From: Lachnospiraceae bacterium
GTDB taxonomy: Bacteria > Bacillota > Clostridia > Lachnospirales > Lachnospiraceae
NCBI GenBank assembly: GCA_017517305.1
Contig: JAFWZV010000017.1
Coordinates: 1 to 64,000 of the forward strand
Length of the DNA: 64,000 nucleotides
Reading direction: 5' to 3'
In this document: piece after piece, positions 23,681 through 33,641 of the stretch
How the letters are laid out: the number at the start of each line of letters is the position of its first letter
Position numbering within the stretch: the stretch's first letter is position 1
Program-made: the position numbers and the translations under genes
The notes under the pieces: generated by a model
Database searches by the model: none
Told to the model about the DNA's origin: nothing
Seen by the model: the letters and a program-made list of their open reading frames with translations, nothing else

Positions 23681-23709
23681 TTGAAACTCATCCGCTTATG
23701 TGTTACTCT
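23681..23709 (+). promoter_or_regulatory. rnpB promoter
   Basis: TTGAAA (23681-23686) and TACTCT (23704-23709) are 17 bases apart, with TGT before the -10 box making it an extended -10. The predicted start falls at about 23716, where the RNA's P1 helix begins. Confidence 0.75.
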
Positions 23710-23715
23710 AAACAC

Positions 23716-24059
23716 TGTGTAAGTCAGATAAGTGATTGCGGCTGCCATTCGGCAGGTGAGGAAAGTCCGGGCTTCATAGGGCAGGATGCCGGATAACGTC
23801 CGGTGGAGGCGACTCCCAGGCTAGTGCAACAGAAATATACCGCCTACTTAGGTAGGTAAGGGTGGAAAGGCGAGGTAAGAGCTCACCGCAGTCTTGGTAA
23901 CAAGGCTGGCTCTGTAAACCCCATCCGAAGCAAGACCAAATAGAAGACTATGCAGTTGCCCGCTGGGTCTTCAGGTAGGTCGCTTGAGCCTTATGGTAAC
24001 ATAAGGCCTAGATAGATAATCACTCTCGACATAACCCGGCTTATAGTCTGGCTTACACA
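23716..24059 (+). ncRNA. rnpB: RNase P RNA, bacterial class A
   Basis: The conserved core is plain: GAGGAAAGTCCGGGCTTC near 23759, AGTGCAACAGAAATA near 23824, GGGTGGAAAGGCGAGGTAAG near 23870, GTAAACCCCATCCG near 23916, and ATAACCCGGCTTATAG near 24031. The ends pair as P1 (TGTGTAAGTCAGA with TCTGGCTTACACA). The RNA is the catalytic part of RNase P, which trims the 5' leaders of tRNA precursors. It is one of few plus-strand genes before 60 kb and runs into the opposing gene at 24064 without an obvious terminator. The end positions are accurate to a few bases. Confidence 0.97.
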
Positions 24060-24063
24060 TTAA

Positions 24064-24777
24064 TTAAAATGCCTGTTTCATGACAAAATCTTTGTCAAAT
24101 CCCCACATTATACAATCCACGATAAGGTTTAAATCCAAATCAGGATACTTGTCAATAAATGCGCTGTTGTGTGTATGATTTGTGCTAAGCACATCATCCA
24201 CCAATTCCTTGGATTTTCTAAGCAGCTTATCTCTGCTCATCTCATCCATCATATCAAATATGTATCTTGTTCTCGGAGGAAGTACATCACGAACTCTATC
24301 GTATGCATCCCCATCATCATCAAAACAACTGTTACTAAGAATCTGGTAATATATGGCTTTATCCTCGTCTGGTATACCTGCGTGTCTTGCAGTTAACTGG
24401 ATACACCTTGGAAGAAAATCAATGCGTGGCACGTCATATATAGATATACCATAGGAATAAAAAACATCCTTATACATTCTAAGATACATCCTCTTCATAT
24501 ACTGATTCTTAGGAACCACTTGCCAAAAGACCTCTTCAAAGCTTGTGCCTATATCACCATAGATAAGAGAATATGTGCAATAAACTAATATTGACAACAT
24601 ATAATCCTCTATATCCTTCTCGCTACCATCGAAAAAGCTTAAGGATTTCAGCCTGACTCCTAGGCTTCTATACTCGTTCTCACTTAGCTTTAAATCGCTG
24701 ATAACTCGAATTTTGTCTACCTGTCCCTCAAAATACCTCTGCATCTGCAGAAGATTAACCTTATTAGTGTAACTCAT
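24064..24777 (-). CDS. Unrecognised cytoplasmic protein
   Basis: A 237-residue soluble protein with no membrane segment or signal. It is mostly helical by composition and rich in Asp, Tyr and Arg (for example KRMYLRMYKDVFYSYGISIY, CFDDDGDAYDRVRDVLPPRT). I do not recognise a family or catalytic motif. GGAGGAGG lies three bases before the ATG, a strong ribosome site. It converges on rnpB, with only four bases between the end of the RNA and its stop codon, and lies upstream of the terminator that follows... asnB is its neighbour on the other side. Confidence 0.65.
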   Translation of the reverse strand: MSYTNKVNLLQMQRYFEGQVDKIRVISDLKLSENEYRSLGVRLKSLSFFDGSEKDIEDYMLSILVYCTYSLIYGDIGTSFEEVFWQVVPKNQYMKRMYLRMYKDVFYSYGISIYDVPRIDFLPRCIQLTARHAGIPDEDKAIYYQILSNSCFDDDGDAYDRVRDVLPPRTRYIFDMMDEMSRDKLLRKSKELVDDVLSTNHTHNSAFIDKYPDLDLNLIVDCIMWGFDKDFVMKQAF

Positions 24778-24857
24778 AGGCCTCCTCCTTTCGCCACATG
24801 CAAAATATGCAGATAGGTAAAGGGATGGTTACGACAAGCAAGATATTAAATTGTAGC

Positions 24858-24896
24858 AAAACAGCCGGCTGAAAATCCCTAATTCACCCGGCTGTT
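24858..24896 (-). terminator. Terminator after asnB
   Basis: AACAGCCGG (24860-24868) pairs with CCGGCTGTT (24888-24896) and TTTTG follows on the minus strand. The next 16 bases (24895-24910) are a separate perfect palindrome, TTAACTTATAAGTTAA. Confidence 0.65.
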
Positions 24897-24969
24897 AACT
24901 TATAAGTTAATTATATATTATTTTCGAAAATATGTCATTAATTTTTTACAAAATTCAACAAAATTTTAA

Positions 24970-26817
24970 CTATTTTTCTACATTTTTACCAAAGAATATA
25001 TCGTACCACATTAAAAACATATAGACTGTCCAGATTTTTTTGCTGTTATCCTTCTTTCCAGACTTATGCTTATCTAAAAGCTTCATCAGCTCATCCACAT
25101 GGAAAAACTTCTTTGCCCCTTCACCAGTAAAGGATGTCTTCACTTTCTCATAGCAATCCTCCTGTCTAAGCCATGTTTTAATAGGAACAGGAAATCCCAA
25201 TTTCTTCTTATCTGCAACCTCCTTAGGAAGGTATTTATTTGCACATTCTCTAAATGCATACTTTGTGGTATTGCCATGAATCTTAAACTCTGTAGGAATT
25301 CTTCTAGCAGTTTCAAAAAGCTCTTTATCAAGGAACGGAACCCTCGACTCTAGTGAATGAGCCATACTCATCTTATCCGCCTTAAGCAGAATATCTCCTA
25401 TCAACCAAAAGTTCATATCAATATACTGCATCTTGGTCACATCATCATAATTTGAAGCTTCAGCCTTGTCATAATATGAGCCTGTTATTTTCTCAATATA
25501 TTTCTTAGACATTCCTGTAGGAAGCTTCATTATCTTGGCAGCTTCCTTCTCATTAAATCTAAACGCATTACCCACAAATCTTTTTCTTAGAGGTGTACAT
25601 CCACGTAATATAAAGCTTTTTCCCTTTATATCAGGTGCTATAGTAGCCAATCCTCTCATAACAGTCTTTATTGGTCTAGGTATTTTCTTAAAAGGCTTTA
25701 GAGAAAATGGTTCATGATAAATGTTATAACCACCGAAAAACTCATCTGCTCCCTCGCCGGAAAGCACTACTTTTACCTGCTTTGCAGCTTCTTGATCCAC
25801 AAAATATAATGCCACGCAGGAAGCATCAGCAAGAGGCTCGTCCATATGATACTGAACACTTGGCAAAACCTGCCAATATTCCTCTGGTGTTATGGTTTTT
25901 GAGTAATTCTCAAGCTCCAGCTTCTTAGCCAGCCTCTTGGCATAATCTATCTCAGCATGTCCATCATTTTCAAACCCCACTGTAAAGGTCTTACTACCAC
26001 TATATCTAGATACAAGGTAGCTTGAATCCACGCCACTAGAAAGAAGAGATGCAACCTCCACATCACTTATCATGTGATAATCAACAGAATCCTTTGTAGC
26101 CTCATCAATTCTATCCACCCACTCATCTAAGGTAAGTCCTTCCTCTGGCTCAAAGGTTGGTTCAAAATATCTATGAATATCCAGCTTGCCATTGCTAAAA
26201 TTCATATAATGTCCTGGCATAAGCTTATATATACCTTTAAAAAATGTCTCAGGAAGCACTGAATACTGGAAGGTTAGATAGGCTTGTAAAGCCTCCAGAT
26301 TCACCTGTTTCTCATACTTAGGATACTCCAATATACTCTTAATCTCTGAGGCAAATATAAGCTCCCCATCAACTACTGCATAGTAAAAAGGCTTTATTCC
26401 AAAATGATCTCTGGCACCAAAAACCTTGCCAGCCTTTTTATCCCAGATAACAAAGGCAAACATTCCCCTAAGGTGATTAACCAAATCCTCTCCATACTCC
26501 TTATAGCCATGAATCAAGCACTCCGTATCAGAGTTATTAGCAAAGCTATAGCCCTTAGCAATAAGCTCTTTTCTTATGTCCTTATAGTTATAGATTTCAC
26601 CGTTAAATACAACAACCACATCACCAGTTTCATCCTGCATAGGCTGTTGACCATAATCAAGGTCGATAATACTAAGTCTTCTAAAACCTAGGTTAATCCC
26701 TTCATCAATATACTGGCCCTCCTGGTCTGGTCCACGGTGAATAATCTTATTCATCATATTGGTAAGAATATTTTGTCTGTTATTAATGCTTCCTGTAAAT
26801 CCACATATTCCACACAT
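24970..26817 (-). CDS. asnB: Asparagine synthetase, glutamine-hydrolysing
   Basis: A 615-residue two-domain enzyme making asparagine from aspartate, glutamine and ATP. The N-terminal amidotransferase begins MCGICGFTG, so Cys2 is the nucleophile after Met removal; this fixes the start at 26817, six bases after GGAGG. FRRLSIIDLDYGQQPM and GEIYNYKD follow. The synthetase domain has the ATP pyrophosphatase loop LLSSGVDSSYLVSRYSG and the block VVLSGEGADEFFGGY. The protein is stand-alone, with its own terminator. Confidence 0.95.
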   Translation of the reverse strand: MCGICGFTGSINNRQNILTNMMNKIIHRGPDQEGQYIDEGINLGFRRLSIIDLDYGQQPMQDETGDVVVVFNGEIYNYKDIRKELIAKGYSFANNSDTECLIHGYKEYGEDLVNHLRGMFAFVIWDKKAGKVFGARDHFGIKPFYYAVVDGELIFASEIKSILEYPKYEKQVNLEALQAYLTFQYSVLPETFFKGIYKLMPGHYMNFSNGKLDIHRYFEPTFEPEEGLTLDEWVDRIDEATKDSVDYHMISDVEVASLLSSGVDSSYLVSRYSGSKTFTVGFENDGHAEIDYAKRLAKKLELENYSKTITPEEYWQVLPSVQYHMDEPLADASCVALYFVDQEAAKQVKVVLSGEGADEFFGGYNIYHEPFSLKPFKKIPRPIKTVMRGLATIAPDIKGKSFILRGCTPLRKRFVGNAFRFNEKEAAKIMKLPTGMSKKYIEKITGSYYDKAEASNYDDVTKMQYIDMNFWLIGDILLKADKMSMAHSLESRVPFLDKELFETARRIPTEFKIHGNTTKYAFRECANKYLPKEVADKKKLGFPVPIKTWLRQEDCYEKVKTSFTGEGAKKFFHVDELMKLLDKHKSGKKDNSKKIWTVYMFLMWYDIFFGKNVEK

Positions 26818-26921
26818 ATCTACATTTCCTCCATAGCTAAATTCGAATATTATATTTGACATTACGCCTGACACGAATTTGCCTTTTAGCATCCTTAAGA
26901 TACTAAACTTAACATTATATT

Positions 26922-26948
26922 AGACGCGTCAGAAAATCCAACGCGTCT
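26922..26948. other. Hairpin between asnB and the nucleoside kinase gene
   Basis: AGACGCGT (26922-26929) and ACGCGTCT (26941-26948) form a GC-rich stem with an 11-base loop. The T-run follows it only on the plus strand, so termination of the minus-strand gene is doubtful. Confidence 0.5.
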
Positions 26949-26962
26949 TTTGTATTATAATT

Positions 26963-28624
26963 TTATAGGTCAAAACATCCTCCGCCTACAAATTCTCTAA
27001 GTATCGAATTCTTTGGTATATTTGTAACCTCTAAGCCTAAGAAATAATCCAAGAATTTTAGCAATCTCTTGGCCTCTATATATGCAGGACTAGTCTTTGG
27101 AACCGCAAATAAAAGTGGTTCTGCATACTGCTTAATTACACTGAGCTCATATATAAGGGCTGAGTTAAACATTGCATCTGCCTGCTCTTGGAATGGGAAA
27201 ATGTACTTTTCCTCACCACGTCTTACAGAAGGCCACATAAGTATAGTTCCCTCAGCATCATTTCCTCTGGTTCTGGCATCTCTTACAATTCTTCTGATAA
27301 GTCTTCCATCGGTAGTTGGTATTCTATTATGCTCATCTATATTAAGCTGTGTAAGAGCACTGATATATACCTTAAATTTACTCTCATTAGGTAGCTCACT
27401 GGTCATAAGTGGATTAAGAGCATGTATTCCCTCTGCCACTAAGACATCGCCATCGTTAAGCTTCATCTTCTTGCCCTTGTATTCCTTCTTTCCTATCTTG
27501 AAATTAAAGGTTGGCATCTCTATCTCTTCCCCTGCTAAAAGCTTTGACATATCTGAATTAAATAATTCAAGGTCCATAGCTTCTATACATTCAAAATCAT
27601 AGTTTCCATTCTCATCCTTTGGAGTAAACTCTCTATCTACAAAATAATTATCTAAGGCGAGAGGATACGGTCTTAAGCCCTGAGCTCTAAGCTGCACTGA
27701 TAACCTGTGAGAAAATGTTGTCTTACCAGAGGAGCTAGGTCCAGCTATAAGAACTATCTTTTTACCTCCAGCCAAAATCTTATCTGCTATCTCAGCAATC
27801 TGCTTCTCCATCAGAGCTTCCTGAACCAGCATAAGCTCATTAATATCACCACTTGTGATACTCTCATTTAAATCACCTACATTTTCTACCTGCAAGGTCT
27901 TACCCCAGGCATCTGATGTTTTAAGCACCTCAAATAACTTTCTCTGTGGTACGAACTCAGGTAAAACATCTGGATTTTCCTTATGCGGTGCCAACAGAAC
28001 AAAGCCTTCATCGTAAGGAATCAAGTCATAGCAACTAATATACGCTGTTGACGGTACCATATATCCATAAAAATAATCTTCATATCCATCAAGGCTATAT
28101 ATATTGGCCTTTGAAACTCTTCTAAATTTAAACAGCTTTTCTTTATCAGTCATACCTTGCTTAGCAAAATGGGCTATAGCCTCATCCGTGCTTACGCTCT
28201 GTTTAATTATGTCCATATCAGCGGCAACTATTTCATCCATTCTATTCTTAACTTTTGCAATAAGCTGCTCACTTATTGATACCTCATCAGAAATAAGCTT
28301 ACAATAATAACCCTTGCCCATAGAGTACATAACATTTATTCTATGGTTTGTCTTGCTGCCAAGCACATCTGCAAAAGCTTTCACCATAATAAGTGTTAGA
28401 CTACGTTTATATGTATCCATACCCACCACTGTACTCTTTGTATACAATTCCAGTGATGTATCCTTTTCCATAACAGCATTAAGTTCACTAAGCTTTCCAT
28501 TTCTAGTAGCAACGACATATTTTAATCTGTCATCTGGATAATGATTCTCTACAAACTCGCCTACAGTAGTGAATTTTTCCACTTGATACTTCTGTCCATT
28601 ACAAACAACATTAATTGTATCCAT
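26963..28624 (-). CDS. TGS-domain nucleoside kinase (uridine kinase-like)
   Basis: A 553-residue protein with an N-terminal TGS/threonyl-tRNA-synthetase-like part (residues 1-200, including a second-domain-like HFAKQGMTDKEKLFKFRRVS) and a C-terminal uridine-kinase-type P-loop domain (Walker A LIAGPSSSGKTT near residue 292, then LALDNYFVDRE and LVAEGIHALNP). The architecture is common in clostridia and annotated as nucleoside kinase; the true substrate is unclear. AAGGAGG precedes the ATG. Confidence 0.88.
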   Translation of the reverse strand: MDTINVVCNGQKYQVEKFTTVGEFVENHYPDDRLKYVVATRNGKLSELNAVMEKDTSLELYTKSTVVGMDTYKRSLTLIMVKAFADVLGSKTNHRINVMYSMGKGYYCKLISDEVSISEQLIAKVKNRMDEIVAADMDIIKQSVSTDEAIAHFAKQGMTDKEKLFKFRRVSKANIYSLDGYEDYFYGYMVPSTAYISCYDLIPYDEGFVLLAPHKENPDVLPEFVPQRKLFEVLKTSDAWGKTLQVENVGDLNESITSGDINELMLVQEALMEKQIAEIADKILAGGKKIVLIAGPSSSGKTTFSHRLSVQLRAQGLRPYPLALDNYFVDREFTPKDENGNYDFECIEAMDLELFNSDMSKLLAGEEIEMPTFNFKIGKKEYKGKKMKLNDGDVLVAEGIHALNPLMTSELPNESKFKVYISALTQLNIDEHNRIPTTDGRLIRRIVRDARTRGNDAEGTILMWPSVRRGEEKYIFPFQEQADAMFNSALIYELSVIKQYAEPLLFAVPKTSPAYIEAKRLLKFLDYFLGLEVTNIPKNSILREFVGGGCFDL

Positions 28625-28675
28625 AAGTAACCCTCCTTTTATAATATAGCAAATAATCTCTTTTAATCTGCTATA

Positions 28676-29392
28676 TCACCATACACCTTCTCCAAAATAT
28701 CTTTGCTGAATATCTTTATTATAATCTAGTTCATCTATAAGCTGCATCATTCTTTCTCTGGATTTTTCACTATCCGTAGCCCTAAGCTTATCCCATAGCT
28801 CAAGATTCTTATCTCTAAACATTTCTAGATAGCTTTTCAGCACAGGATGCCTTTTCTCCAGAAGTACAGGTCCATATATATAATCATCTTTGCTATAAGT
28901 TACTGTACTTTCACCTCTCGGTACCGCTCTTATTATGGTATAAAATTTACCATCCTCAATAAGCATATCCTCTGCTTCAATAATATACCCCACATAATCC
29001 AAATACTGTCGAACCTGCTGTATATCCGACTGTGGCTGTAGCACCAAATTTATACCAGCTTTTAAATGTTCCTTACCAGCTTCTAAAATATCTATCATAA
29101 GATATCCGCCCATACCAGCTATAACAGCCACATCAGCCTCCCCCACAGAAAGCTTGTCAAAACCATTTGACATTCTAACCTCTATCTTATCAGCAAGCAT
29201 ATAGTTAGCAATATTAGCTTTAGCTATTTCCACCGGTCCAGTTTTCACATCCATAGCAATAACGCGTTCCGTGCCGAACTTTTGAGCCAAATAGATGGAC
29301 ACAAAGGCGTGGTCACAACCTATGTCCACCACCTTTTTCTCCTTTACCATATCTGCTACAGCCTGCATACGCTTTGACAATTTAATATCCAT
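28676..29392 (-). CDS. trmK: tRNA (adenine-22-N1) methyltransferase
   Basis: A 238-residue class I methyltransferase: VVDIGCDHAFVSIYLA is motif I, and VAVIAGMGGYLMIDIL with LVLQPQSDIQQVRQYL are the TrmK-specific blocks. It makes m1A22 in tRNA. It is encoded 12 bases after rpoD, the usual Firmicutes arrangement. Confidence 0.93.
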   Translation of the reverse strand: MDIKLSKRMQAVADMVKEKKVVDIGCDHAFVSIYLAQKFGTERVIAMDVKTGPVEIAKANIANYMLADKIEVRMSNGFDKLSVGEADVAVIAGMGGYLMIDILEAGKEHLKAGINLVLQPQSDIQQVRQYLDYVGYIIEAEDMLIEDGKFYTIIRAVPRGESTVTYSKDDYIYGPVLLEKRHPVLKSYLEMFRDKNLELWDKLRATDSEKSRERMMQLIDELDYNKDIQQRYFGEGVW

Positions 29393-29403
29393 AGCGTTAC
29401 CTC

Positions 29404-30561
29404 TTATTTATCATCATCAAGGAAATCTCTAAGCTTTCTACTTCTACTTGGATGTCTAAGCTTTCTTAGCGCCTTAGCCTCAATCTGTCTAATACGCTCT
29501 CTAGTAACCTTAAATTCCTTACCAACCTCCTCAAGAGTTCTTGCCTTACCATCGTCTAATCCAAATCTAAGCTTTAATACTCTCTGCTCTCTATCAGTAA
29601 GAGTTCCAAGAACCTCATTGAGTTGCTCTTTAAGCATTGTAAATGCAGCCGCCTCATCTGGCACTGGTACATTCTCATCTGGAAGGAAATCTCCAAGATG
29701 ACTATCCTCCTCCTCACCAATAGGAGTCTCAAGAGATACTGGCTCCTGGGAAATCTTCTGAATCTCACGTACTCTCTCCACAGGAATATCCATCTTCTCA
29801 GCTATCTCCTCAGGTGTTGCCTCTCTTCCAAGCTCCTGAAGAAGCTGTCTCTGAACTCTTACAAGCTTATTAATTGTCTCTACCATATGAACAGGTATAC
29901 GAATAGTTCTTGCCTGATCAGCAATAGCTCTTGTAATAGCCTGTCTAATCCACCAAGTAGCATAGGTACTAAACTTATATCCCTTACTATAATCAAACTT
30001 CTCTACAGCCTTAATAAGACCAAGGTTACCCTCCTGAATAAGGTCAAGGAAAAGCATACCTCTACCAACATATCTCTTAGCAATACTTACTACCAGACGA
30101 AGGTTTGCCTCAGCAAGCTTCTTCTTAGCCTCTTCATCACCAGCCTCCATTCTCTGAGCAAGTACAGTTTCCTCCTCAGCAGAAAGAAGTGGCACCTTAC
30201 CGATTTCCTTAAGATACATTCTTACAGGGTCCTCAATGCTTACTCCATCTGTGATATTCATCTCAATCTGCTCTAGATCCACATCTGGCTCAACATCAGC
30301 CTCCAAAAGAAGATCATCATCTACCACATCTTCATCTTCATCTGTGATGTTTAACACATCTATATTGTTTTCCTCCAAAAACTCAAATACTGTACTAAGT
30401 CTTTCTGCTGTAAGCTCAATATCCTTACAATCATTGAAATGATTGATTATCTCGTTATCCTCGATAACATTTCTCTTCTTCTTCGCTAGCTCCAATAACT
30501 CTACCAGCTTCACATTAAATCTTTCTTCAATTTCCTGCTCTTTAGTCTTGTTTACTTCCAT
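29404..30561 (-). CDS. rpoD: Primary sigma factor (sigma-70/sigma-A)
   Basis: The 385-residue protein carries region 1.2 ([20 protein letters not shown]), regions 2.1-2.4 ([20 protein letters not shown], then [17 protein letters not shown]), region 3, and region 4.2 with the -35 recognition helix ([20 protein letters not shown]). The acidic, short region 1.1 is of Gram-positive type. The ATG at 30561 is preferred, eight bases after GGAGG, over an ATG five codons earlier that has no ribosome site. It follows dnaG by 36 bases in the classic macromolecular-synthesis operon. Confidence 0.97.
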   Translation of the reverse strand: MEVNKTKEQEIEERFNVKLVELLELAKKKRNVIEDNEIINHFNDCKDIELTAERLSTVFEFLEENNIDVLNITDEDEDVVDDDLLLEADVEPDVDLEQIEMNITDGVSIEDPVRMYLKEIGKVPLLSAEEETVLAQRMEAGDEEAKKKLAEANLRLVVSIAKRYVGRGMLFLDLIQEGNLGLIKAVEKFDYSKGYKFSTYATWWIRQAITRAIADQARTIRIPVHMVETINKLVRVQRQLLQELGREATPEEIAEKMDIPVERVREIQKISQEPVSLETPIGEEEDSHLGDFLPDENVPVPDEAAAFTMLKEQLNEVLGTLTDREQRVLKLRFGLDDGKARTLEEVGKEFKVTRERIRQIEAKALRKLRHPSRSRKLRDFLDDDK

Positions 30562-30597
30562 TAGGTTATCCTCCATAGTGATTATATTTTTTCCATA

Positions 30598-32379
30598 TTA
30601 TAATGAAATATTCAGTTTATTTAAGCTTACCTTCTCCACAATAAGCTGTTGAAGCTTCTTAGGATCAGTAGCACATTTATTAAGCTCATACTCTATTCGT
30701 TCCTGCTTAACCTTTTTTACAACATCATTGATTGCCTGATTCTTCTCTCCATCTGACATTTCAAATGGAAGCTCTGTCTGAAGAATCTCAGCAATTATAT
30801 GCTGTTTTTCTAGGTCATCCGACACATTTATTATAGATGCAGGATCAACCTGTCCCTTAGTCTTATACTGTTCAAACAGTTTCTCAGCCACCTGCCTATG
30901 ATTTTCATCAATAAAGTCATTGATAGTAACTATCCCATCTAACTTATCGAAAAGCACAGGTTCGTTGACCATCCAGGTTAACAACAGTTTTTGAGGCTTA
31001 TTTTTATTATCTGACTTTTCTGCCTTAGCTATACTATGCTCTAAGGAATTGATTTCTGGAACCACTTCTCTCTCCGCTAATCCTAGAGCACCATATTTGG
31101 AAACAGTAGCCTTAAAGCTGTCCTTATCCAAGCCATAGGATGATGCTATGGCATCAATGTAGCTATGTCTGGAAACTGGATCCTCTATAGCTGATAGTCG
31201 CTTGGCCACATCATTTGTAAACCTTATCTTATCCTCAGGATCACTTAGCTTGTACTTCAAGGACACTGTAGCCACCTCGAACTGTATGCCTGTTACAGCA
31301 TTATCAATTCTTTCCTGATAGGCATCAGCACCAAGATTTTTTATAAACTCGTCAGGATCCTTATAAGGCTTCATATCTATAACTCTTGTAGTCAATCCCA
31401 CATCTCTAAGCATAGCAATAACTTTAAGTGTTGCGTTGGTACCTGCACCATCACTATCATAAGCCAGATATACCTCATCAGAATATCGCTTGATCAGGTT
31501 CGCCTGTCCAACTGTAAATGCTGTTCCAAGAGATGCCACCGCATTGTCAAATCCTGCCTGATGCATGGAAATAACATCCATATATCCCTCACAGATGATT
31601 ATTCCTCTACGCTTTGACCTTCGGGCCACATTCATGGCAAAAAGATTTCTACTCTTATCGAACACAGCAGTTTCCTTAGTATTAATGTACTTTGGAATTC
31701 CTTCAGCATTACCTAAAACTCTTCCGCCAAAGCCTATGACCTTTCCATTAATATCTAATATAGGAACCATTACTCTGTTCCAGAATTTATCTCTACCTCC
31801 ACGCCCTTCATATATATCTACCAGGCCTGAATCCTTCATCTGATTATCTGTATAGCCTTTACTCTTTAGATAATTATACAAATCATTTTCATATATATCT
31901 GCATAACCCATAGCAAATTTGGTTATGGTTTCCTGAGTAAGACCTCTATTCTCCAAATACTCTCTGGCAACCTTTCCTCTATCTGTTTTTAACAGATAAT
32001 AAAAATAATTAGCCGCTGTTTTATTCATATCCTTAAGCATAGCTTTATAATTATCTCTAGCTCTATCTCCGTCACTATACTCGGATTTAGGAAGCTCTAT
32101 TCCAGCTCTTTCAGCCAAAAATTCTACAGCTTCTGGAAAAGAAAAATTCTCATATTCCATAACAAAAGTAAAAACATTTCCACCTGCATGACAACCAAAA
32201 CAGTTAAATAGCTGTTTATCTCTATTGGCATGAAATGATGGTGTTTTCTCATGATGAAATGGGCAACAAGCAGAATAATCATTTCCATTACCTCTCTTCA
32301 AGGTTACATATCCACTTATTACATCAATAAGGTCATTACGACTTCTTACCTCTTCAATTATCTCATCAGAATAATACAT
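30598..32379 (-). CDS. dnaG: DNA primase
   Basis: A 593-residue primase. The N-terminal CHC2 zinc finger (CCPFHHEKTPSF, then FNCFGCHAGGNVFTF) binds template DNA. The TOPRIM catalytic core shows IICEGYMDVISMHQAG and VYLAYDSDGAGTNATL. The C-terminal part binds helicase. It makes RNA primers for lagging-strand synthesis. AGGAG precedes the ATG; dgt ends 13 bases upstream. Confidence 0.97.
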   Translation of the reverse strand: MYYSDEIIEEVRSRNDLIDVISGYVTLKRGNGNDYSACCPFHHEKTPSFHANRDKQLFNCFGCHAGGNVFTFVMEYENFSFPEAVEFLAERAGIELPKSEYSDGDRARDNYKAMLKDMNKTAANYFYYLLKTDRGKVAREYLENRGLTQETITKFAMGYADIYENDLYNYLKSKGYTDNQMKDSGLVDIYEGRGGRDKFWNRVMVPILDINGKVIGFGGRVLGNAEGIPKYINTKETAVFDKSRNLFAMNVARRSKRRGIIICEGYMDVISMHQAGFDNAVASLGTAFTVGQANLIKRYSDEVYLAYDSDGAGTNATLKVIAMLRDVGLTTRVIDMKPYKDPDEFIKNLGADAYQERIDNAVTGIQFEVATVSLKYKLSDPEDKIRFTNDVAKRLSAIEDPVSRHSYIDAIASSYGLDKDSFKATVSKYGALGLAEREVVPEINSLEHSIAKAEKSDNKNKPQKLLLTWMVNEPVLFDKLDGIVTINDFIDENHRQVAEKLFEQYKTKGQVDPASIINVSDDLEKQHIIAEILQTELPFEMSDGEKNQAINDVVKKVKQERIEYELNKCATDPKKLQQLIVEKVSLNKLNISL

Positions 32380-32392
32380 AAACTCTCCTTAT

Positions 32393-33397
32393 CTACCACG
32401 ATTTTGGAACAAACAACTGATTAAAGCATTCTATGGCATAGTTATCCGTCATACCTGCTATATAATCACACACAACTATCTCCTTATCCTCTCCCAGCTT
32501 TATGTAATCCTGGAATTCCTGTGGTAGCTTGTCTAAATTCTTTATATATTCTTGATACAATAATCCAATTATTCTCTCAGCCTTGGTTTCCTCACCCTTA
32601 GCTACAGGATTTGTATATAGGTAATCAAACATAAATTTTCTAAGTGTGGTCTGTGCCTTCTCAAAGTCCGGAGGTAATTCAACCACATCCTTATGAATAC
32701 AATGTTTCACTATAGCATGTATAGTATTGTTAATTCTATCTCTAGTACAATCTCCTAAGATGCTAGTACACTCCTTAGGCAATTCCTCCTCCGATAATAT
32801 CCCTGCCCTAATACCATCATCAATATCATGATTTACATAGGCAATTTTATCAGATATACGCACAACTGCTCCCTCTAAGGTAGCTGGTTTATATGCAGAA
32901 CGATGATTGAGAATACCATCTCTTACCTCACAGGTAAGATTTAAGCCTTTACCATTCTTCTCAAGCCTTTCCACAACTCTTACACTCTGTTCATTGTGAT
33001 GGAATGGCTTAGAGGTATATCTACTTAAAGCCCTTTCTCCCGCATGGCCAAAGGGTGTATGTCCCAAATCATGCCCCAATGCTATAGCTTCAGTCAAATC
33101 CTCATTCAAAGACAATGCTCTAGCTATAGTTCTAGCAATCTGTGCCACCTCTAAGGTATGTGTAAGTCTTGTTCTATAATGATCTCCTCCTGGCGACAAA
33201 AAAACCTGAGTTTTGTGCTTTAATCTTCGAAATGATTTGCAGTGTATAATTCTATCCCTATCACGTTGATATTCAGTACGAATATCGCACTTTTCCTCAG
33301 GCACATCTCTCCCCTTAGTTTCATCACTAAAGCTTGCGCATGGTCTATACAATTTGTGTTCTCTTTTTTCCTGCTCTTCTCTTATATTCATATTCAC
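32393..33397 (-). CDS. dgt: dGTP triphosphohydrolase-type HD protein
   Basis: A 334-residue HD-superfamily hydrolase. Metal ligands appear in RTRLTHTLEVAQIARTIARA and AIALGHDLGHTPFGHAGE, and the N-terminus has the family block FRRLKHKTQVFLSPGGDHYR. It hydrolyses dNTPs to nucleoside and triphosphate. The gene heads the dgt-dnaG-rpoD-trmK block common in clostridia. Two ATGs at 33397 and 33391 are both usable. Confidence 0.93.
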   Translation of the reverse strand: MNMNIREEQEKREHKLYRPCASFSDETKGRDVPEEKCDIRTEYQRDRDRIIHCKSFRRLKHKTQVFLSPGGDHYRTRLTHTLEVAQIARTIARALSLNEDLTEAIALGHDLGHTPFGHAGERALSRYTSKPFHHNEQSVRVVERLEKNGKGLNLTCEVRDGILNHRSAYKPATLEGAVVRISDKIAYVNHDIDDGIRAGILSEEELPKECTSILGDCTRDRINNTIHAIVKHCIHKDVVELPPDFEKAQTTLRKFMFDYLYTNPVAKGEETKAERIIGLLYQEYIKNLDKLPQEFQDYIKLGEDKEIVVCDYIAGMTDNYAIECFNQLFVPKSW

Positions 33398-33583
33398 CTA
33401 TATTTTCTAAAAATATGTCACAAGGTTCTATATAAGCCTTTCGAATTAATACGAAAATATGCCTACAAAATTATTATTCTTTAAAATTCACCAAAAACCT
33501 TTTTTTATATAAAAAAAATTTTAAATTTACTATTTTTGATAAAATCATTGAAATTTCATCGTTCTAAATCCATCCAATAACGC

Positions 33584-33623
33584 AAAAAACAGAGAATCCA
33601 ACAATTAAGATTCTCTGTTTTTA
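33584..33623 (-). terminator. Terminator after the foldase-like lipoprotein gene
   Basis: AACAGAGAATC (33588-33598) pairs with GATTCTCTGTT (33609-33619); T-runs flank both sides, so it could work in both directions. Confidence 0.85.
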
Positions 33624-33641
33624 TTAATTAATCACTGAAAA

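Noticed and set aside
23620-23748. N-terminal extension of the nitroreductase
   Set aside because: The family N-terminus starts at the ATG at 23619 with its ribosome site; the longer frame is antisense to the rnpB promoter and 5' end.
26893-26962. T-box or other amino-acid leader upstream of asnB
   Set aside because: The gap is too short on the upstream side and lacks T-box stems; only one GC-rich hairpin is present.
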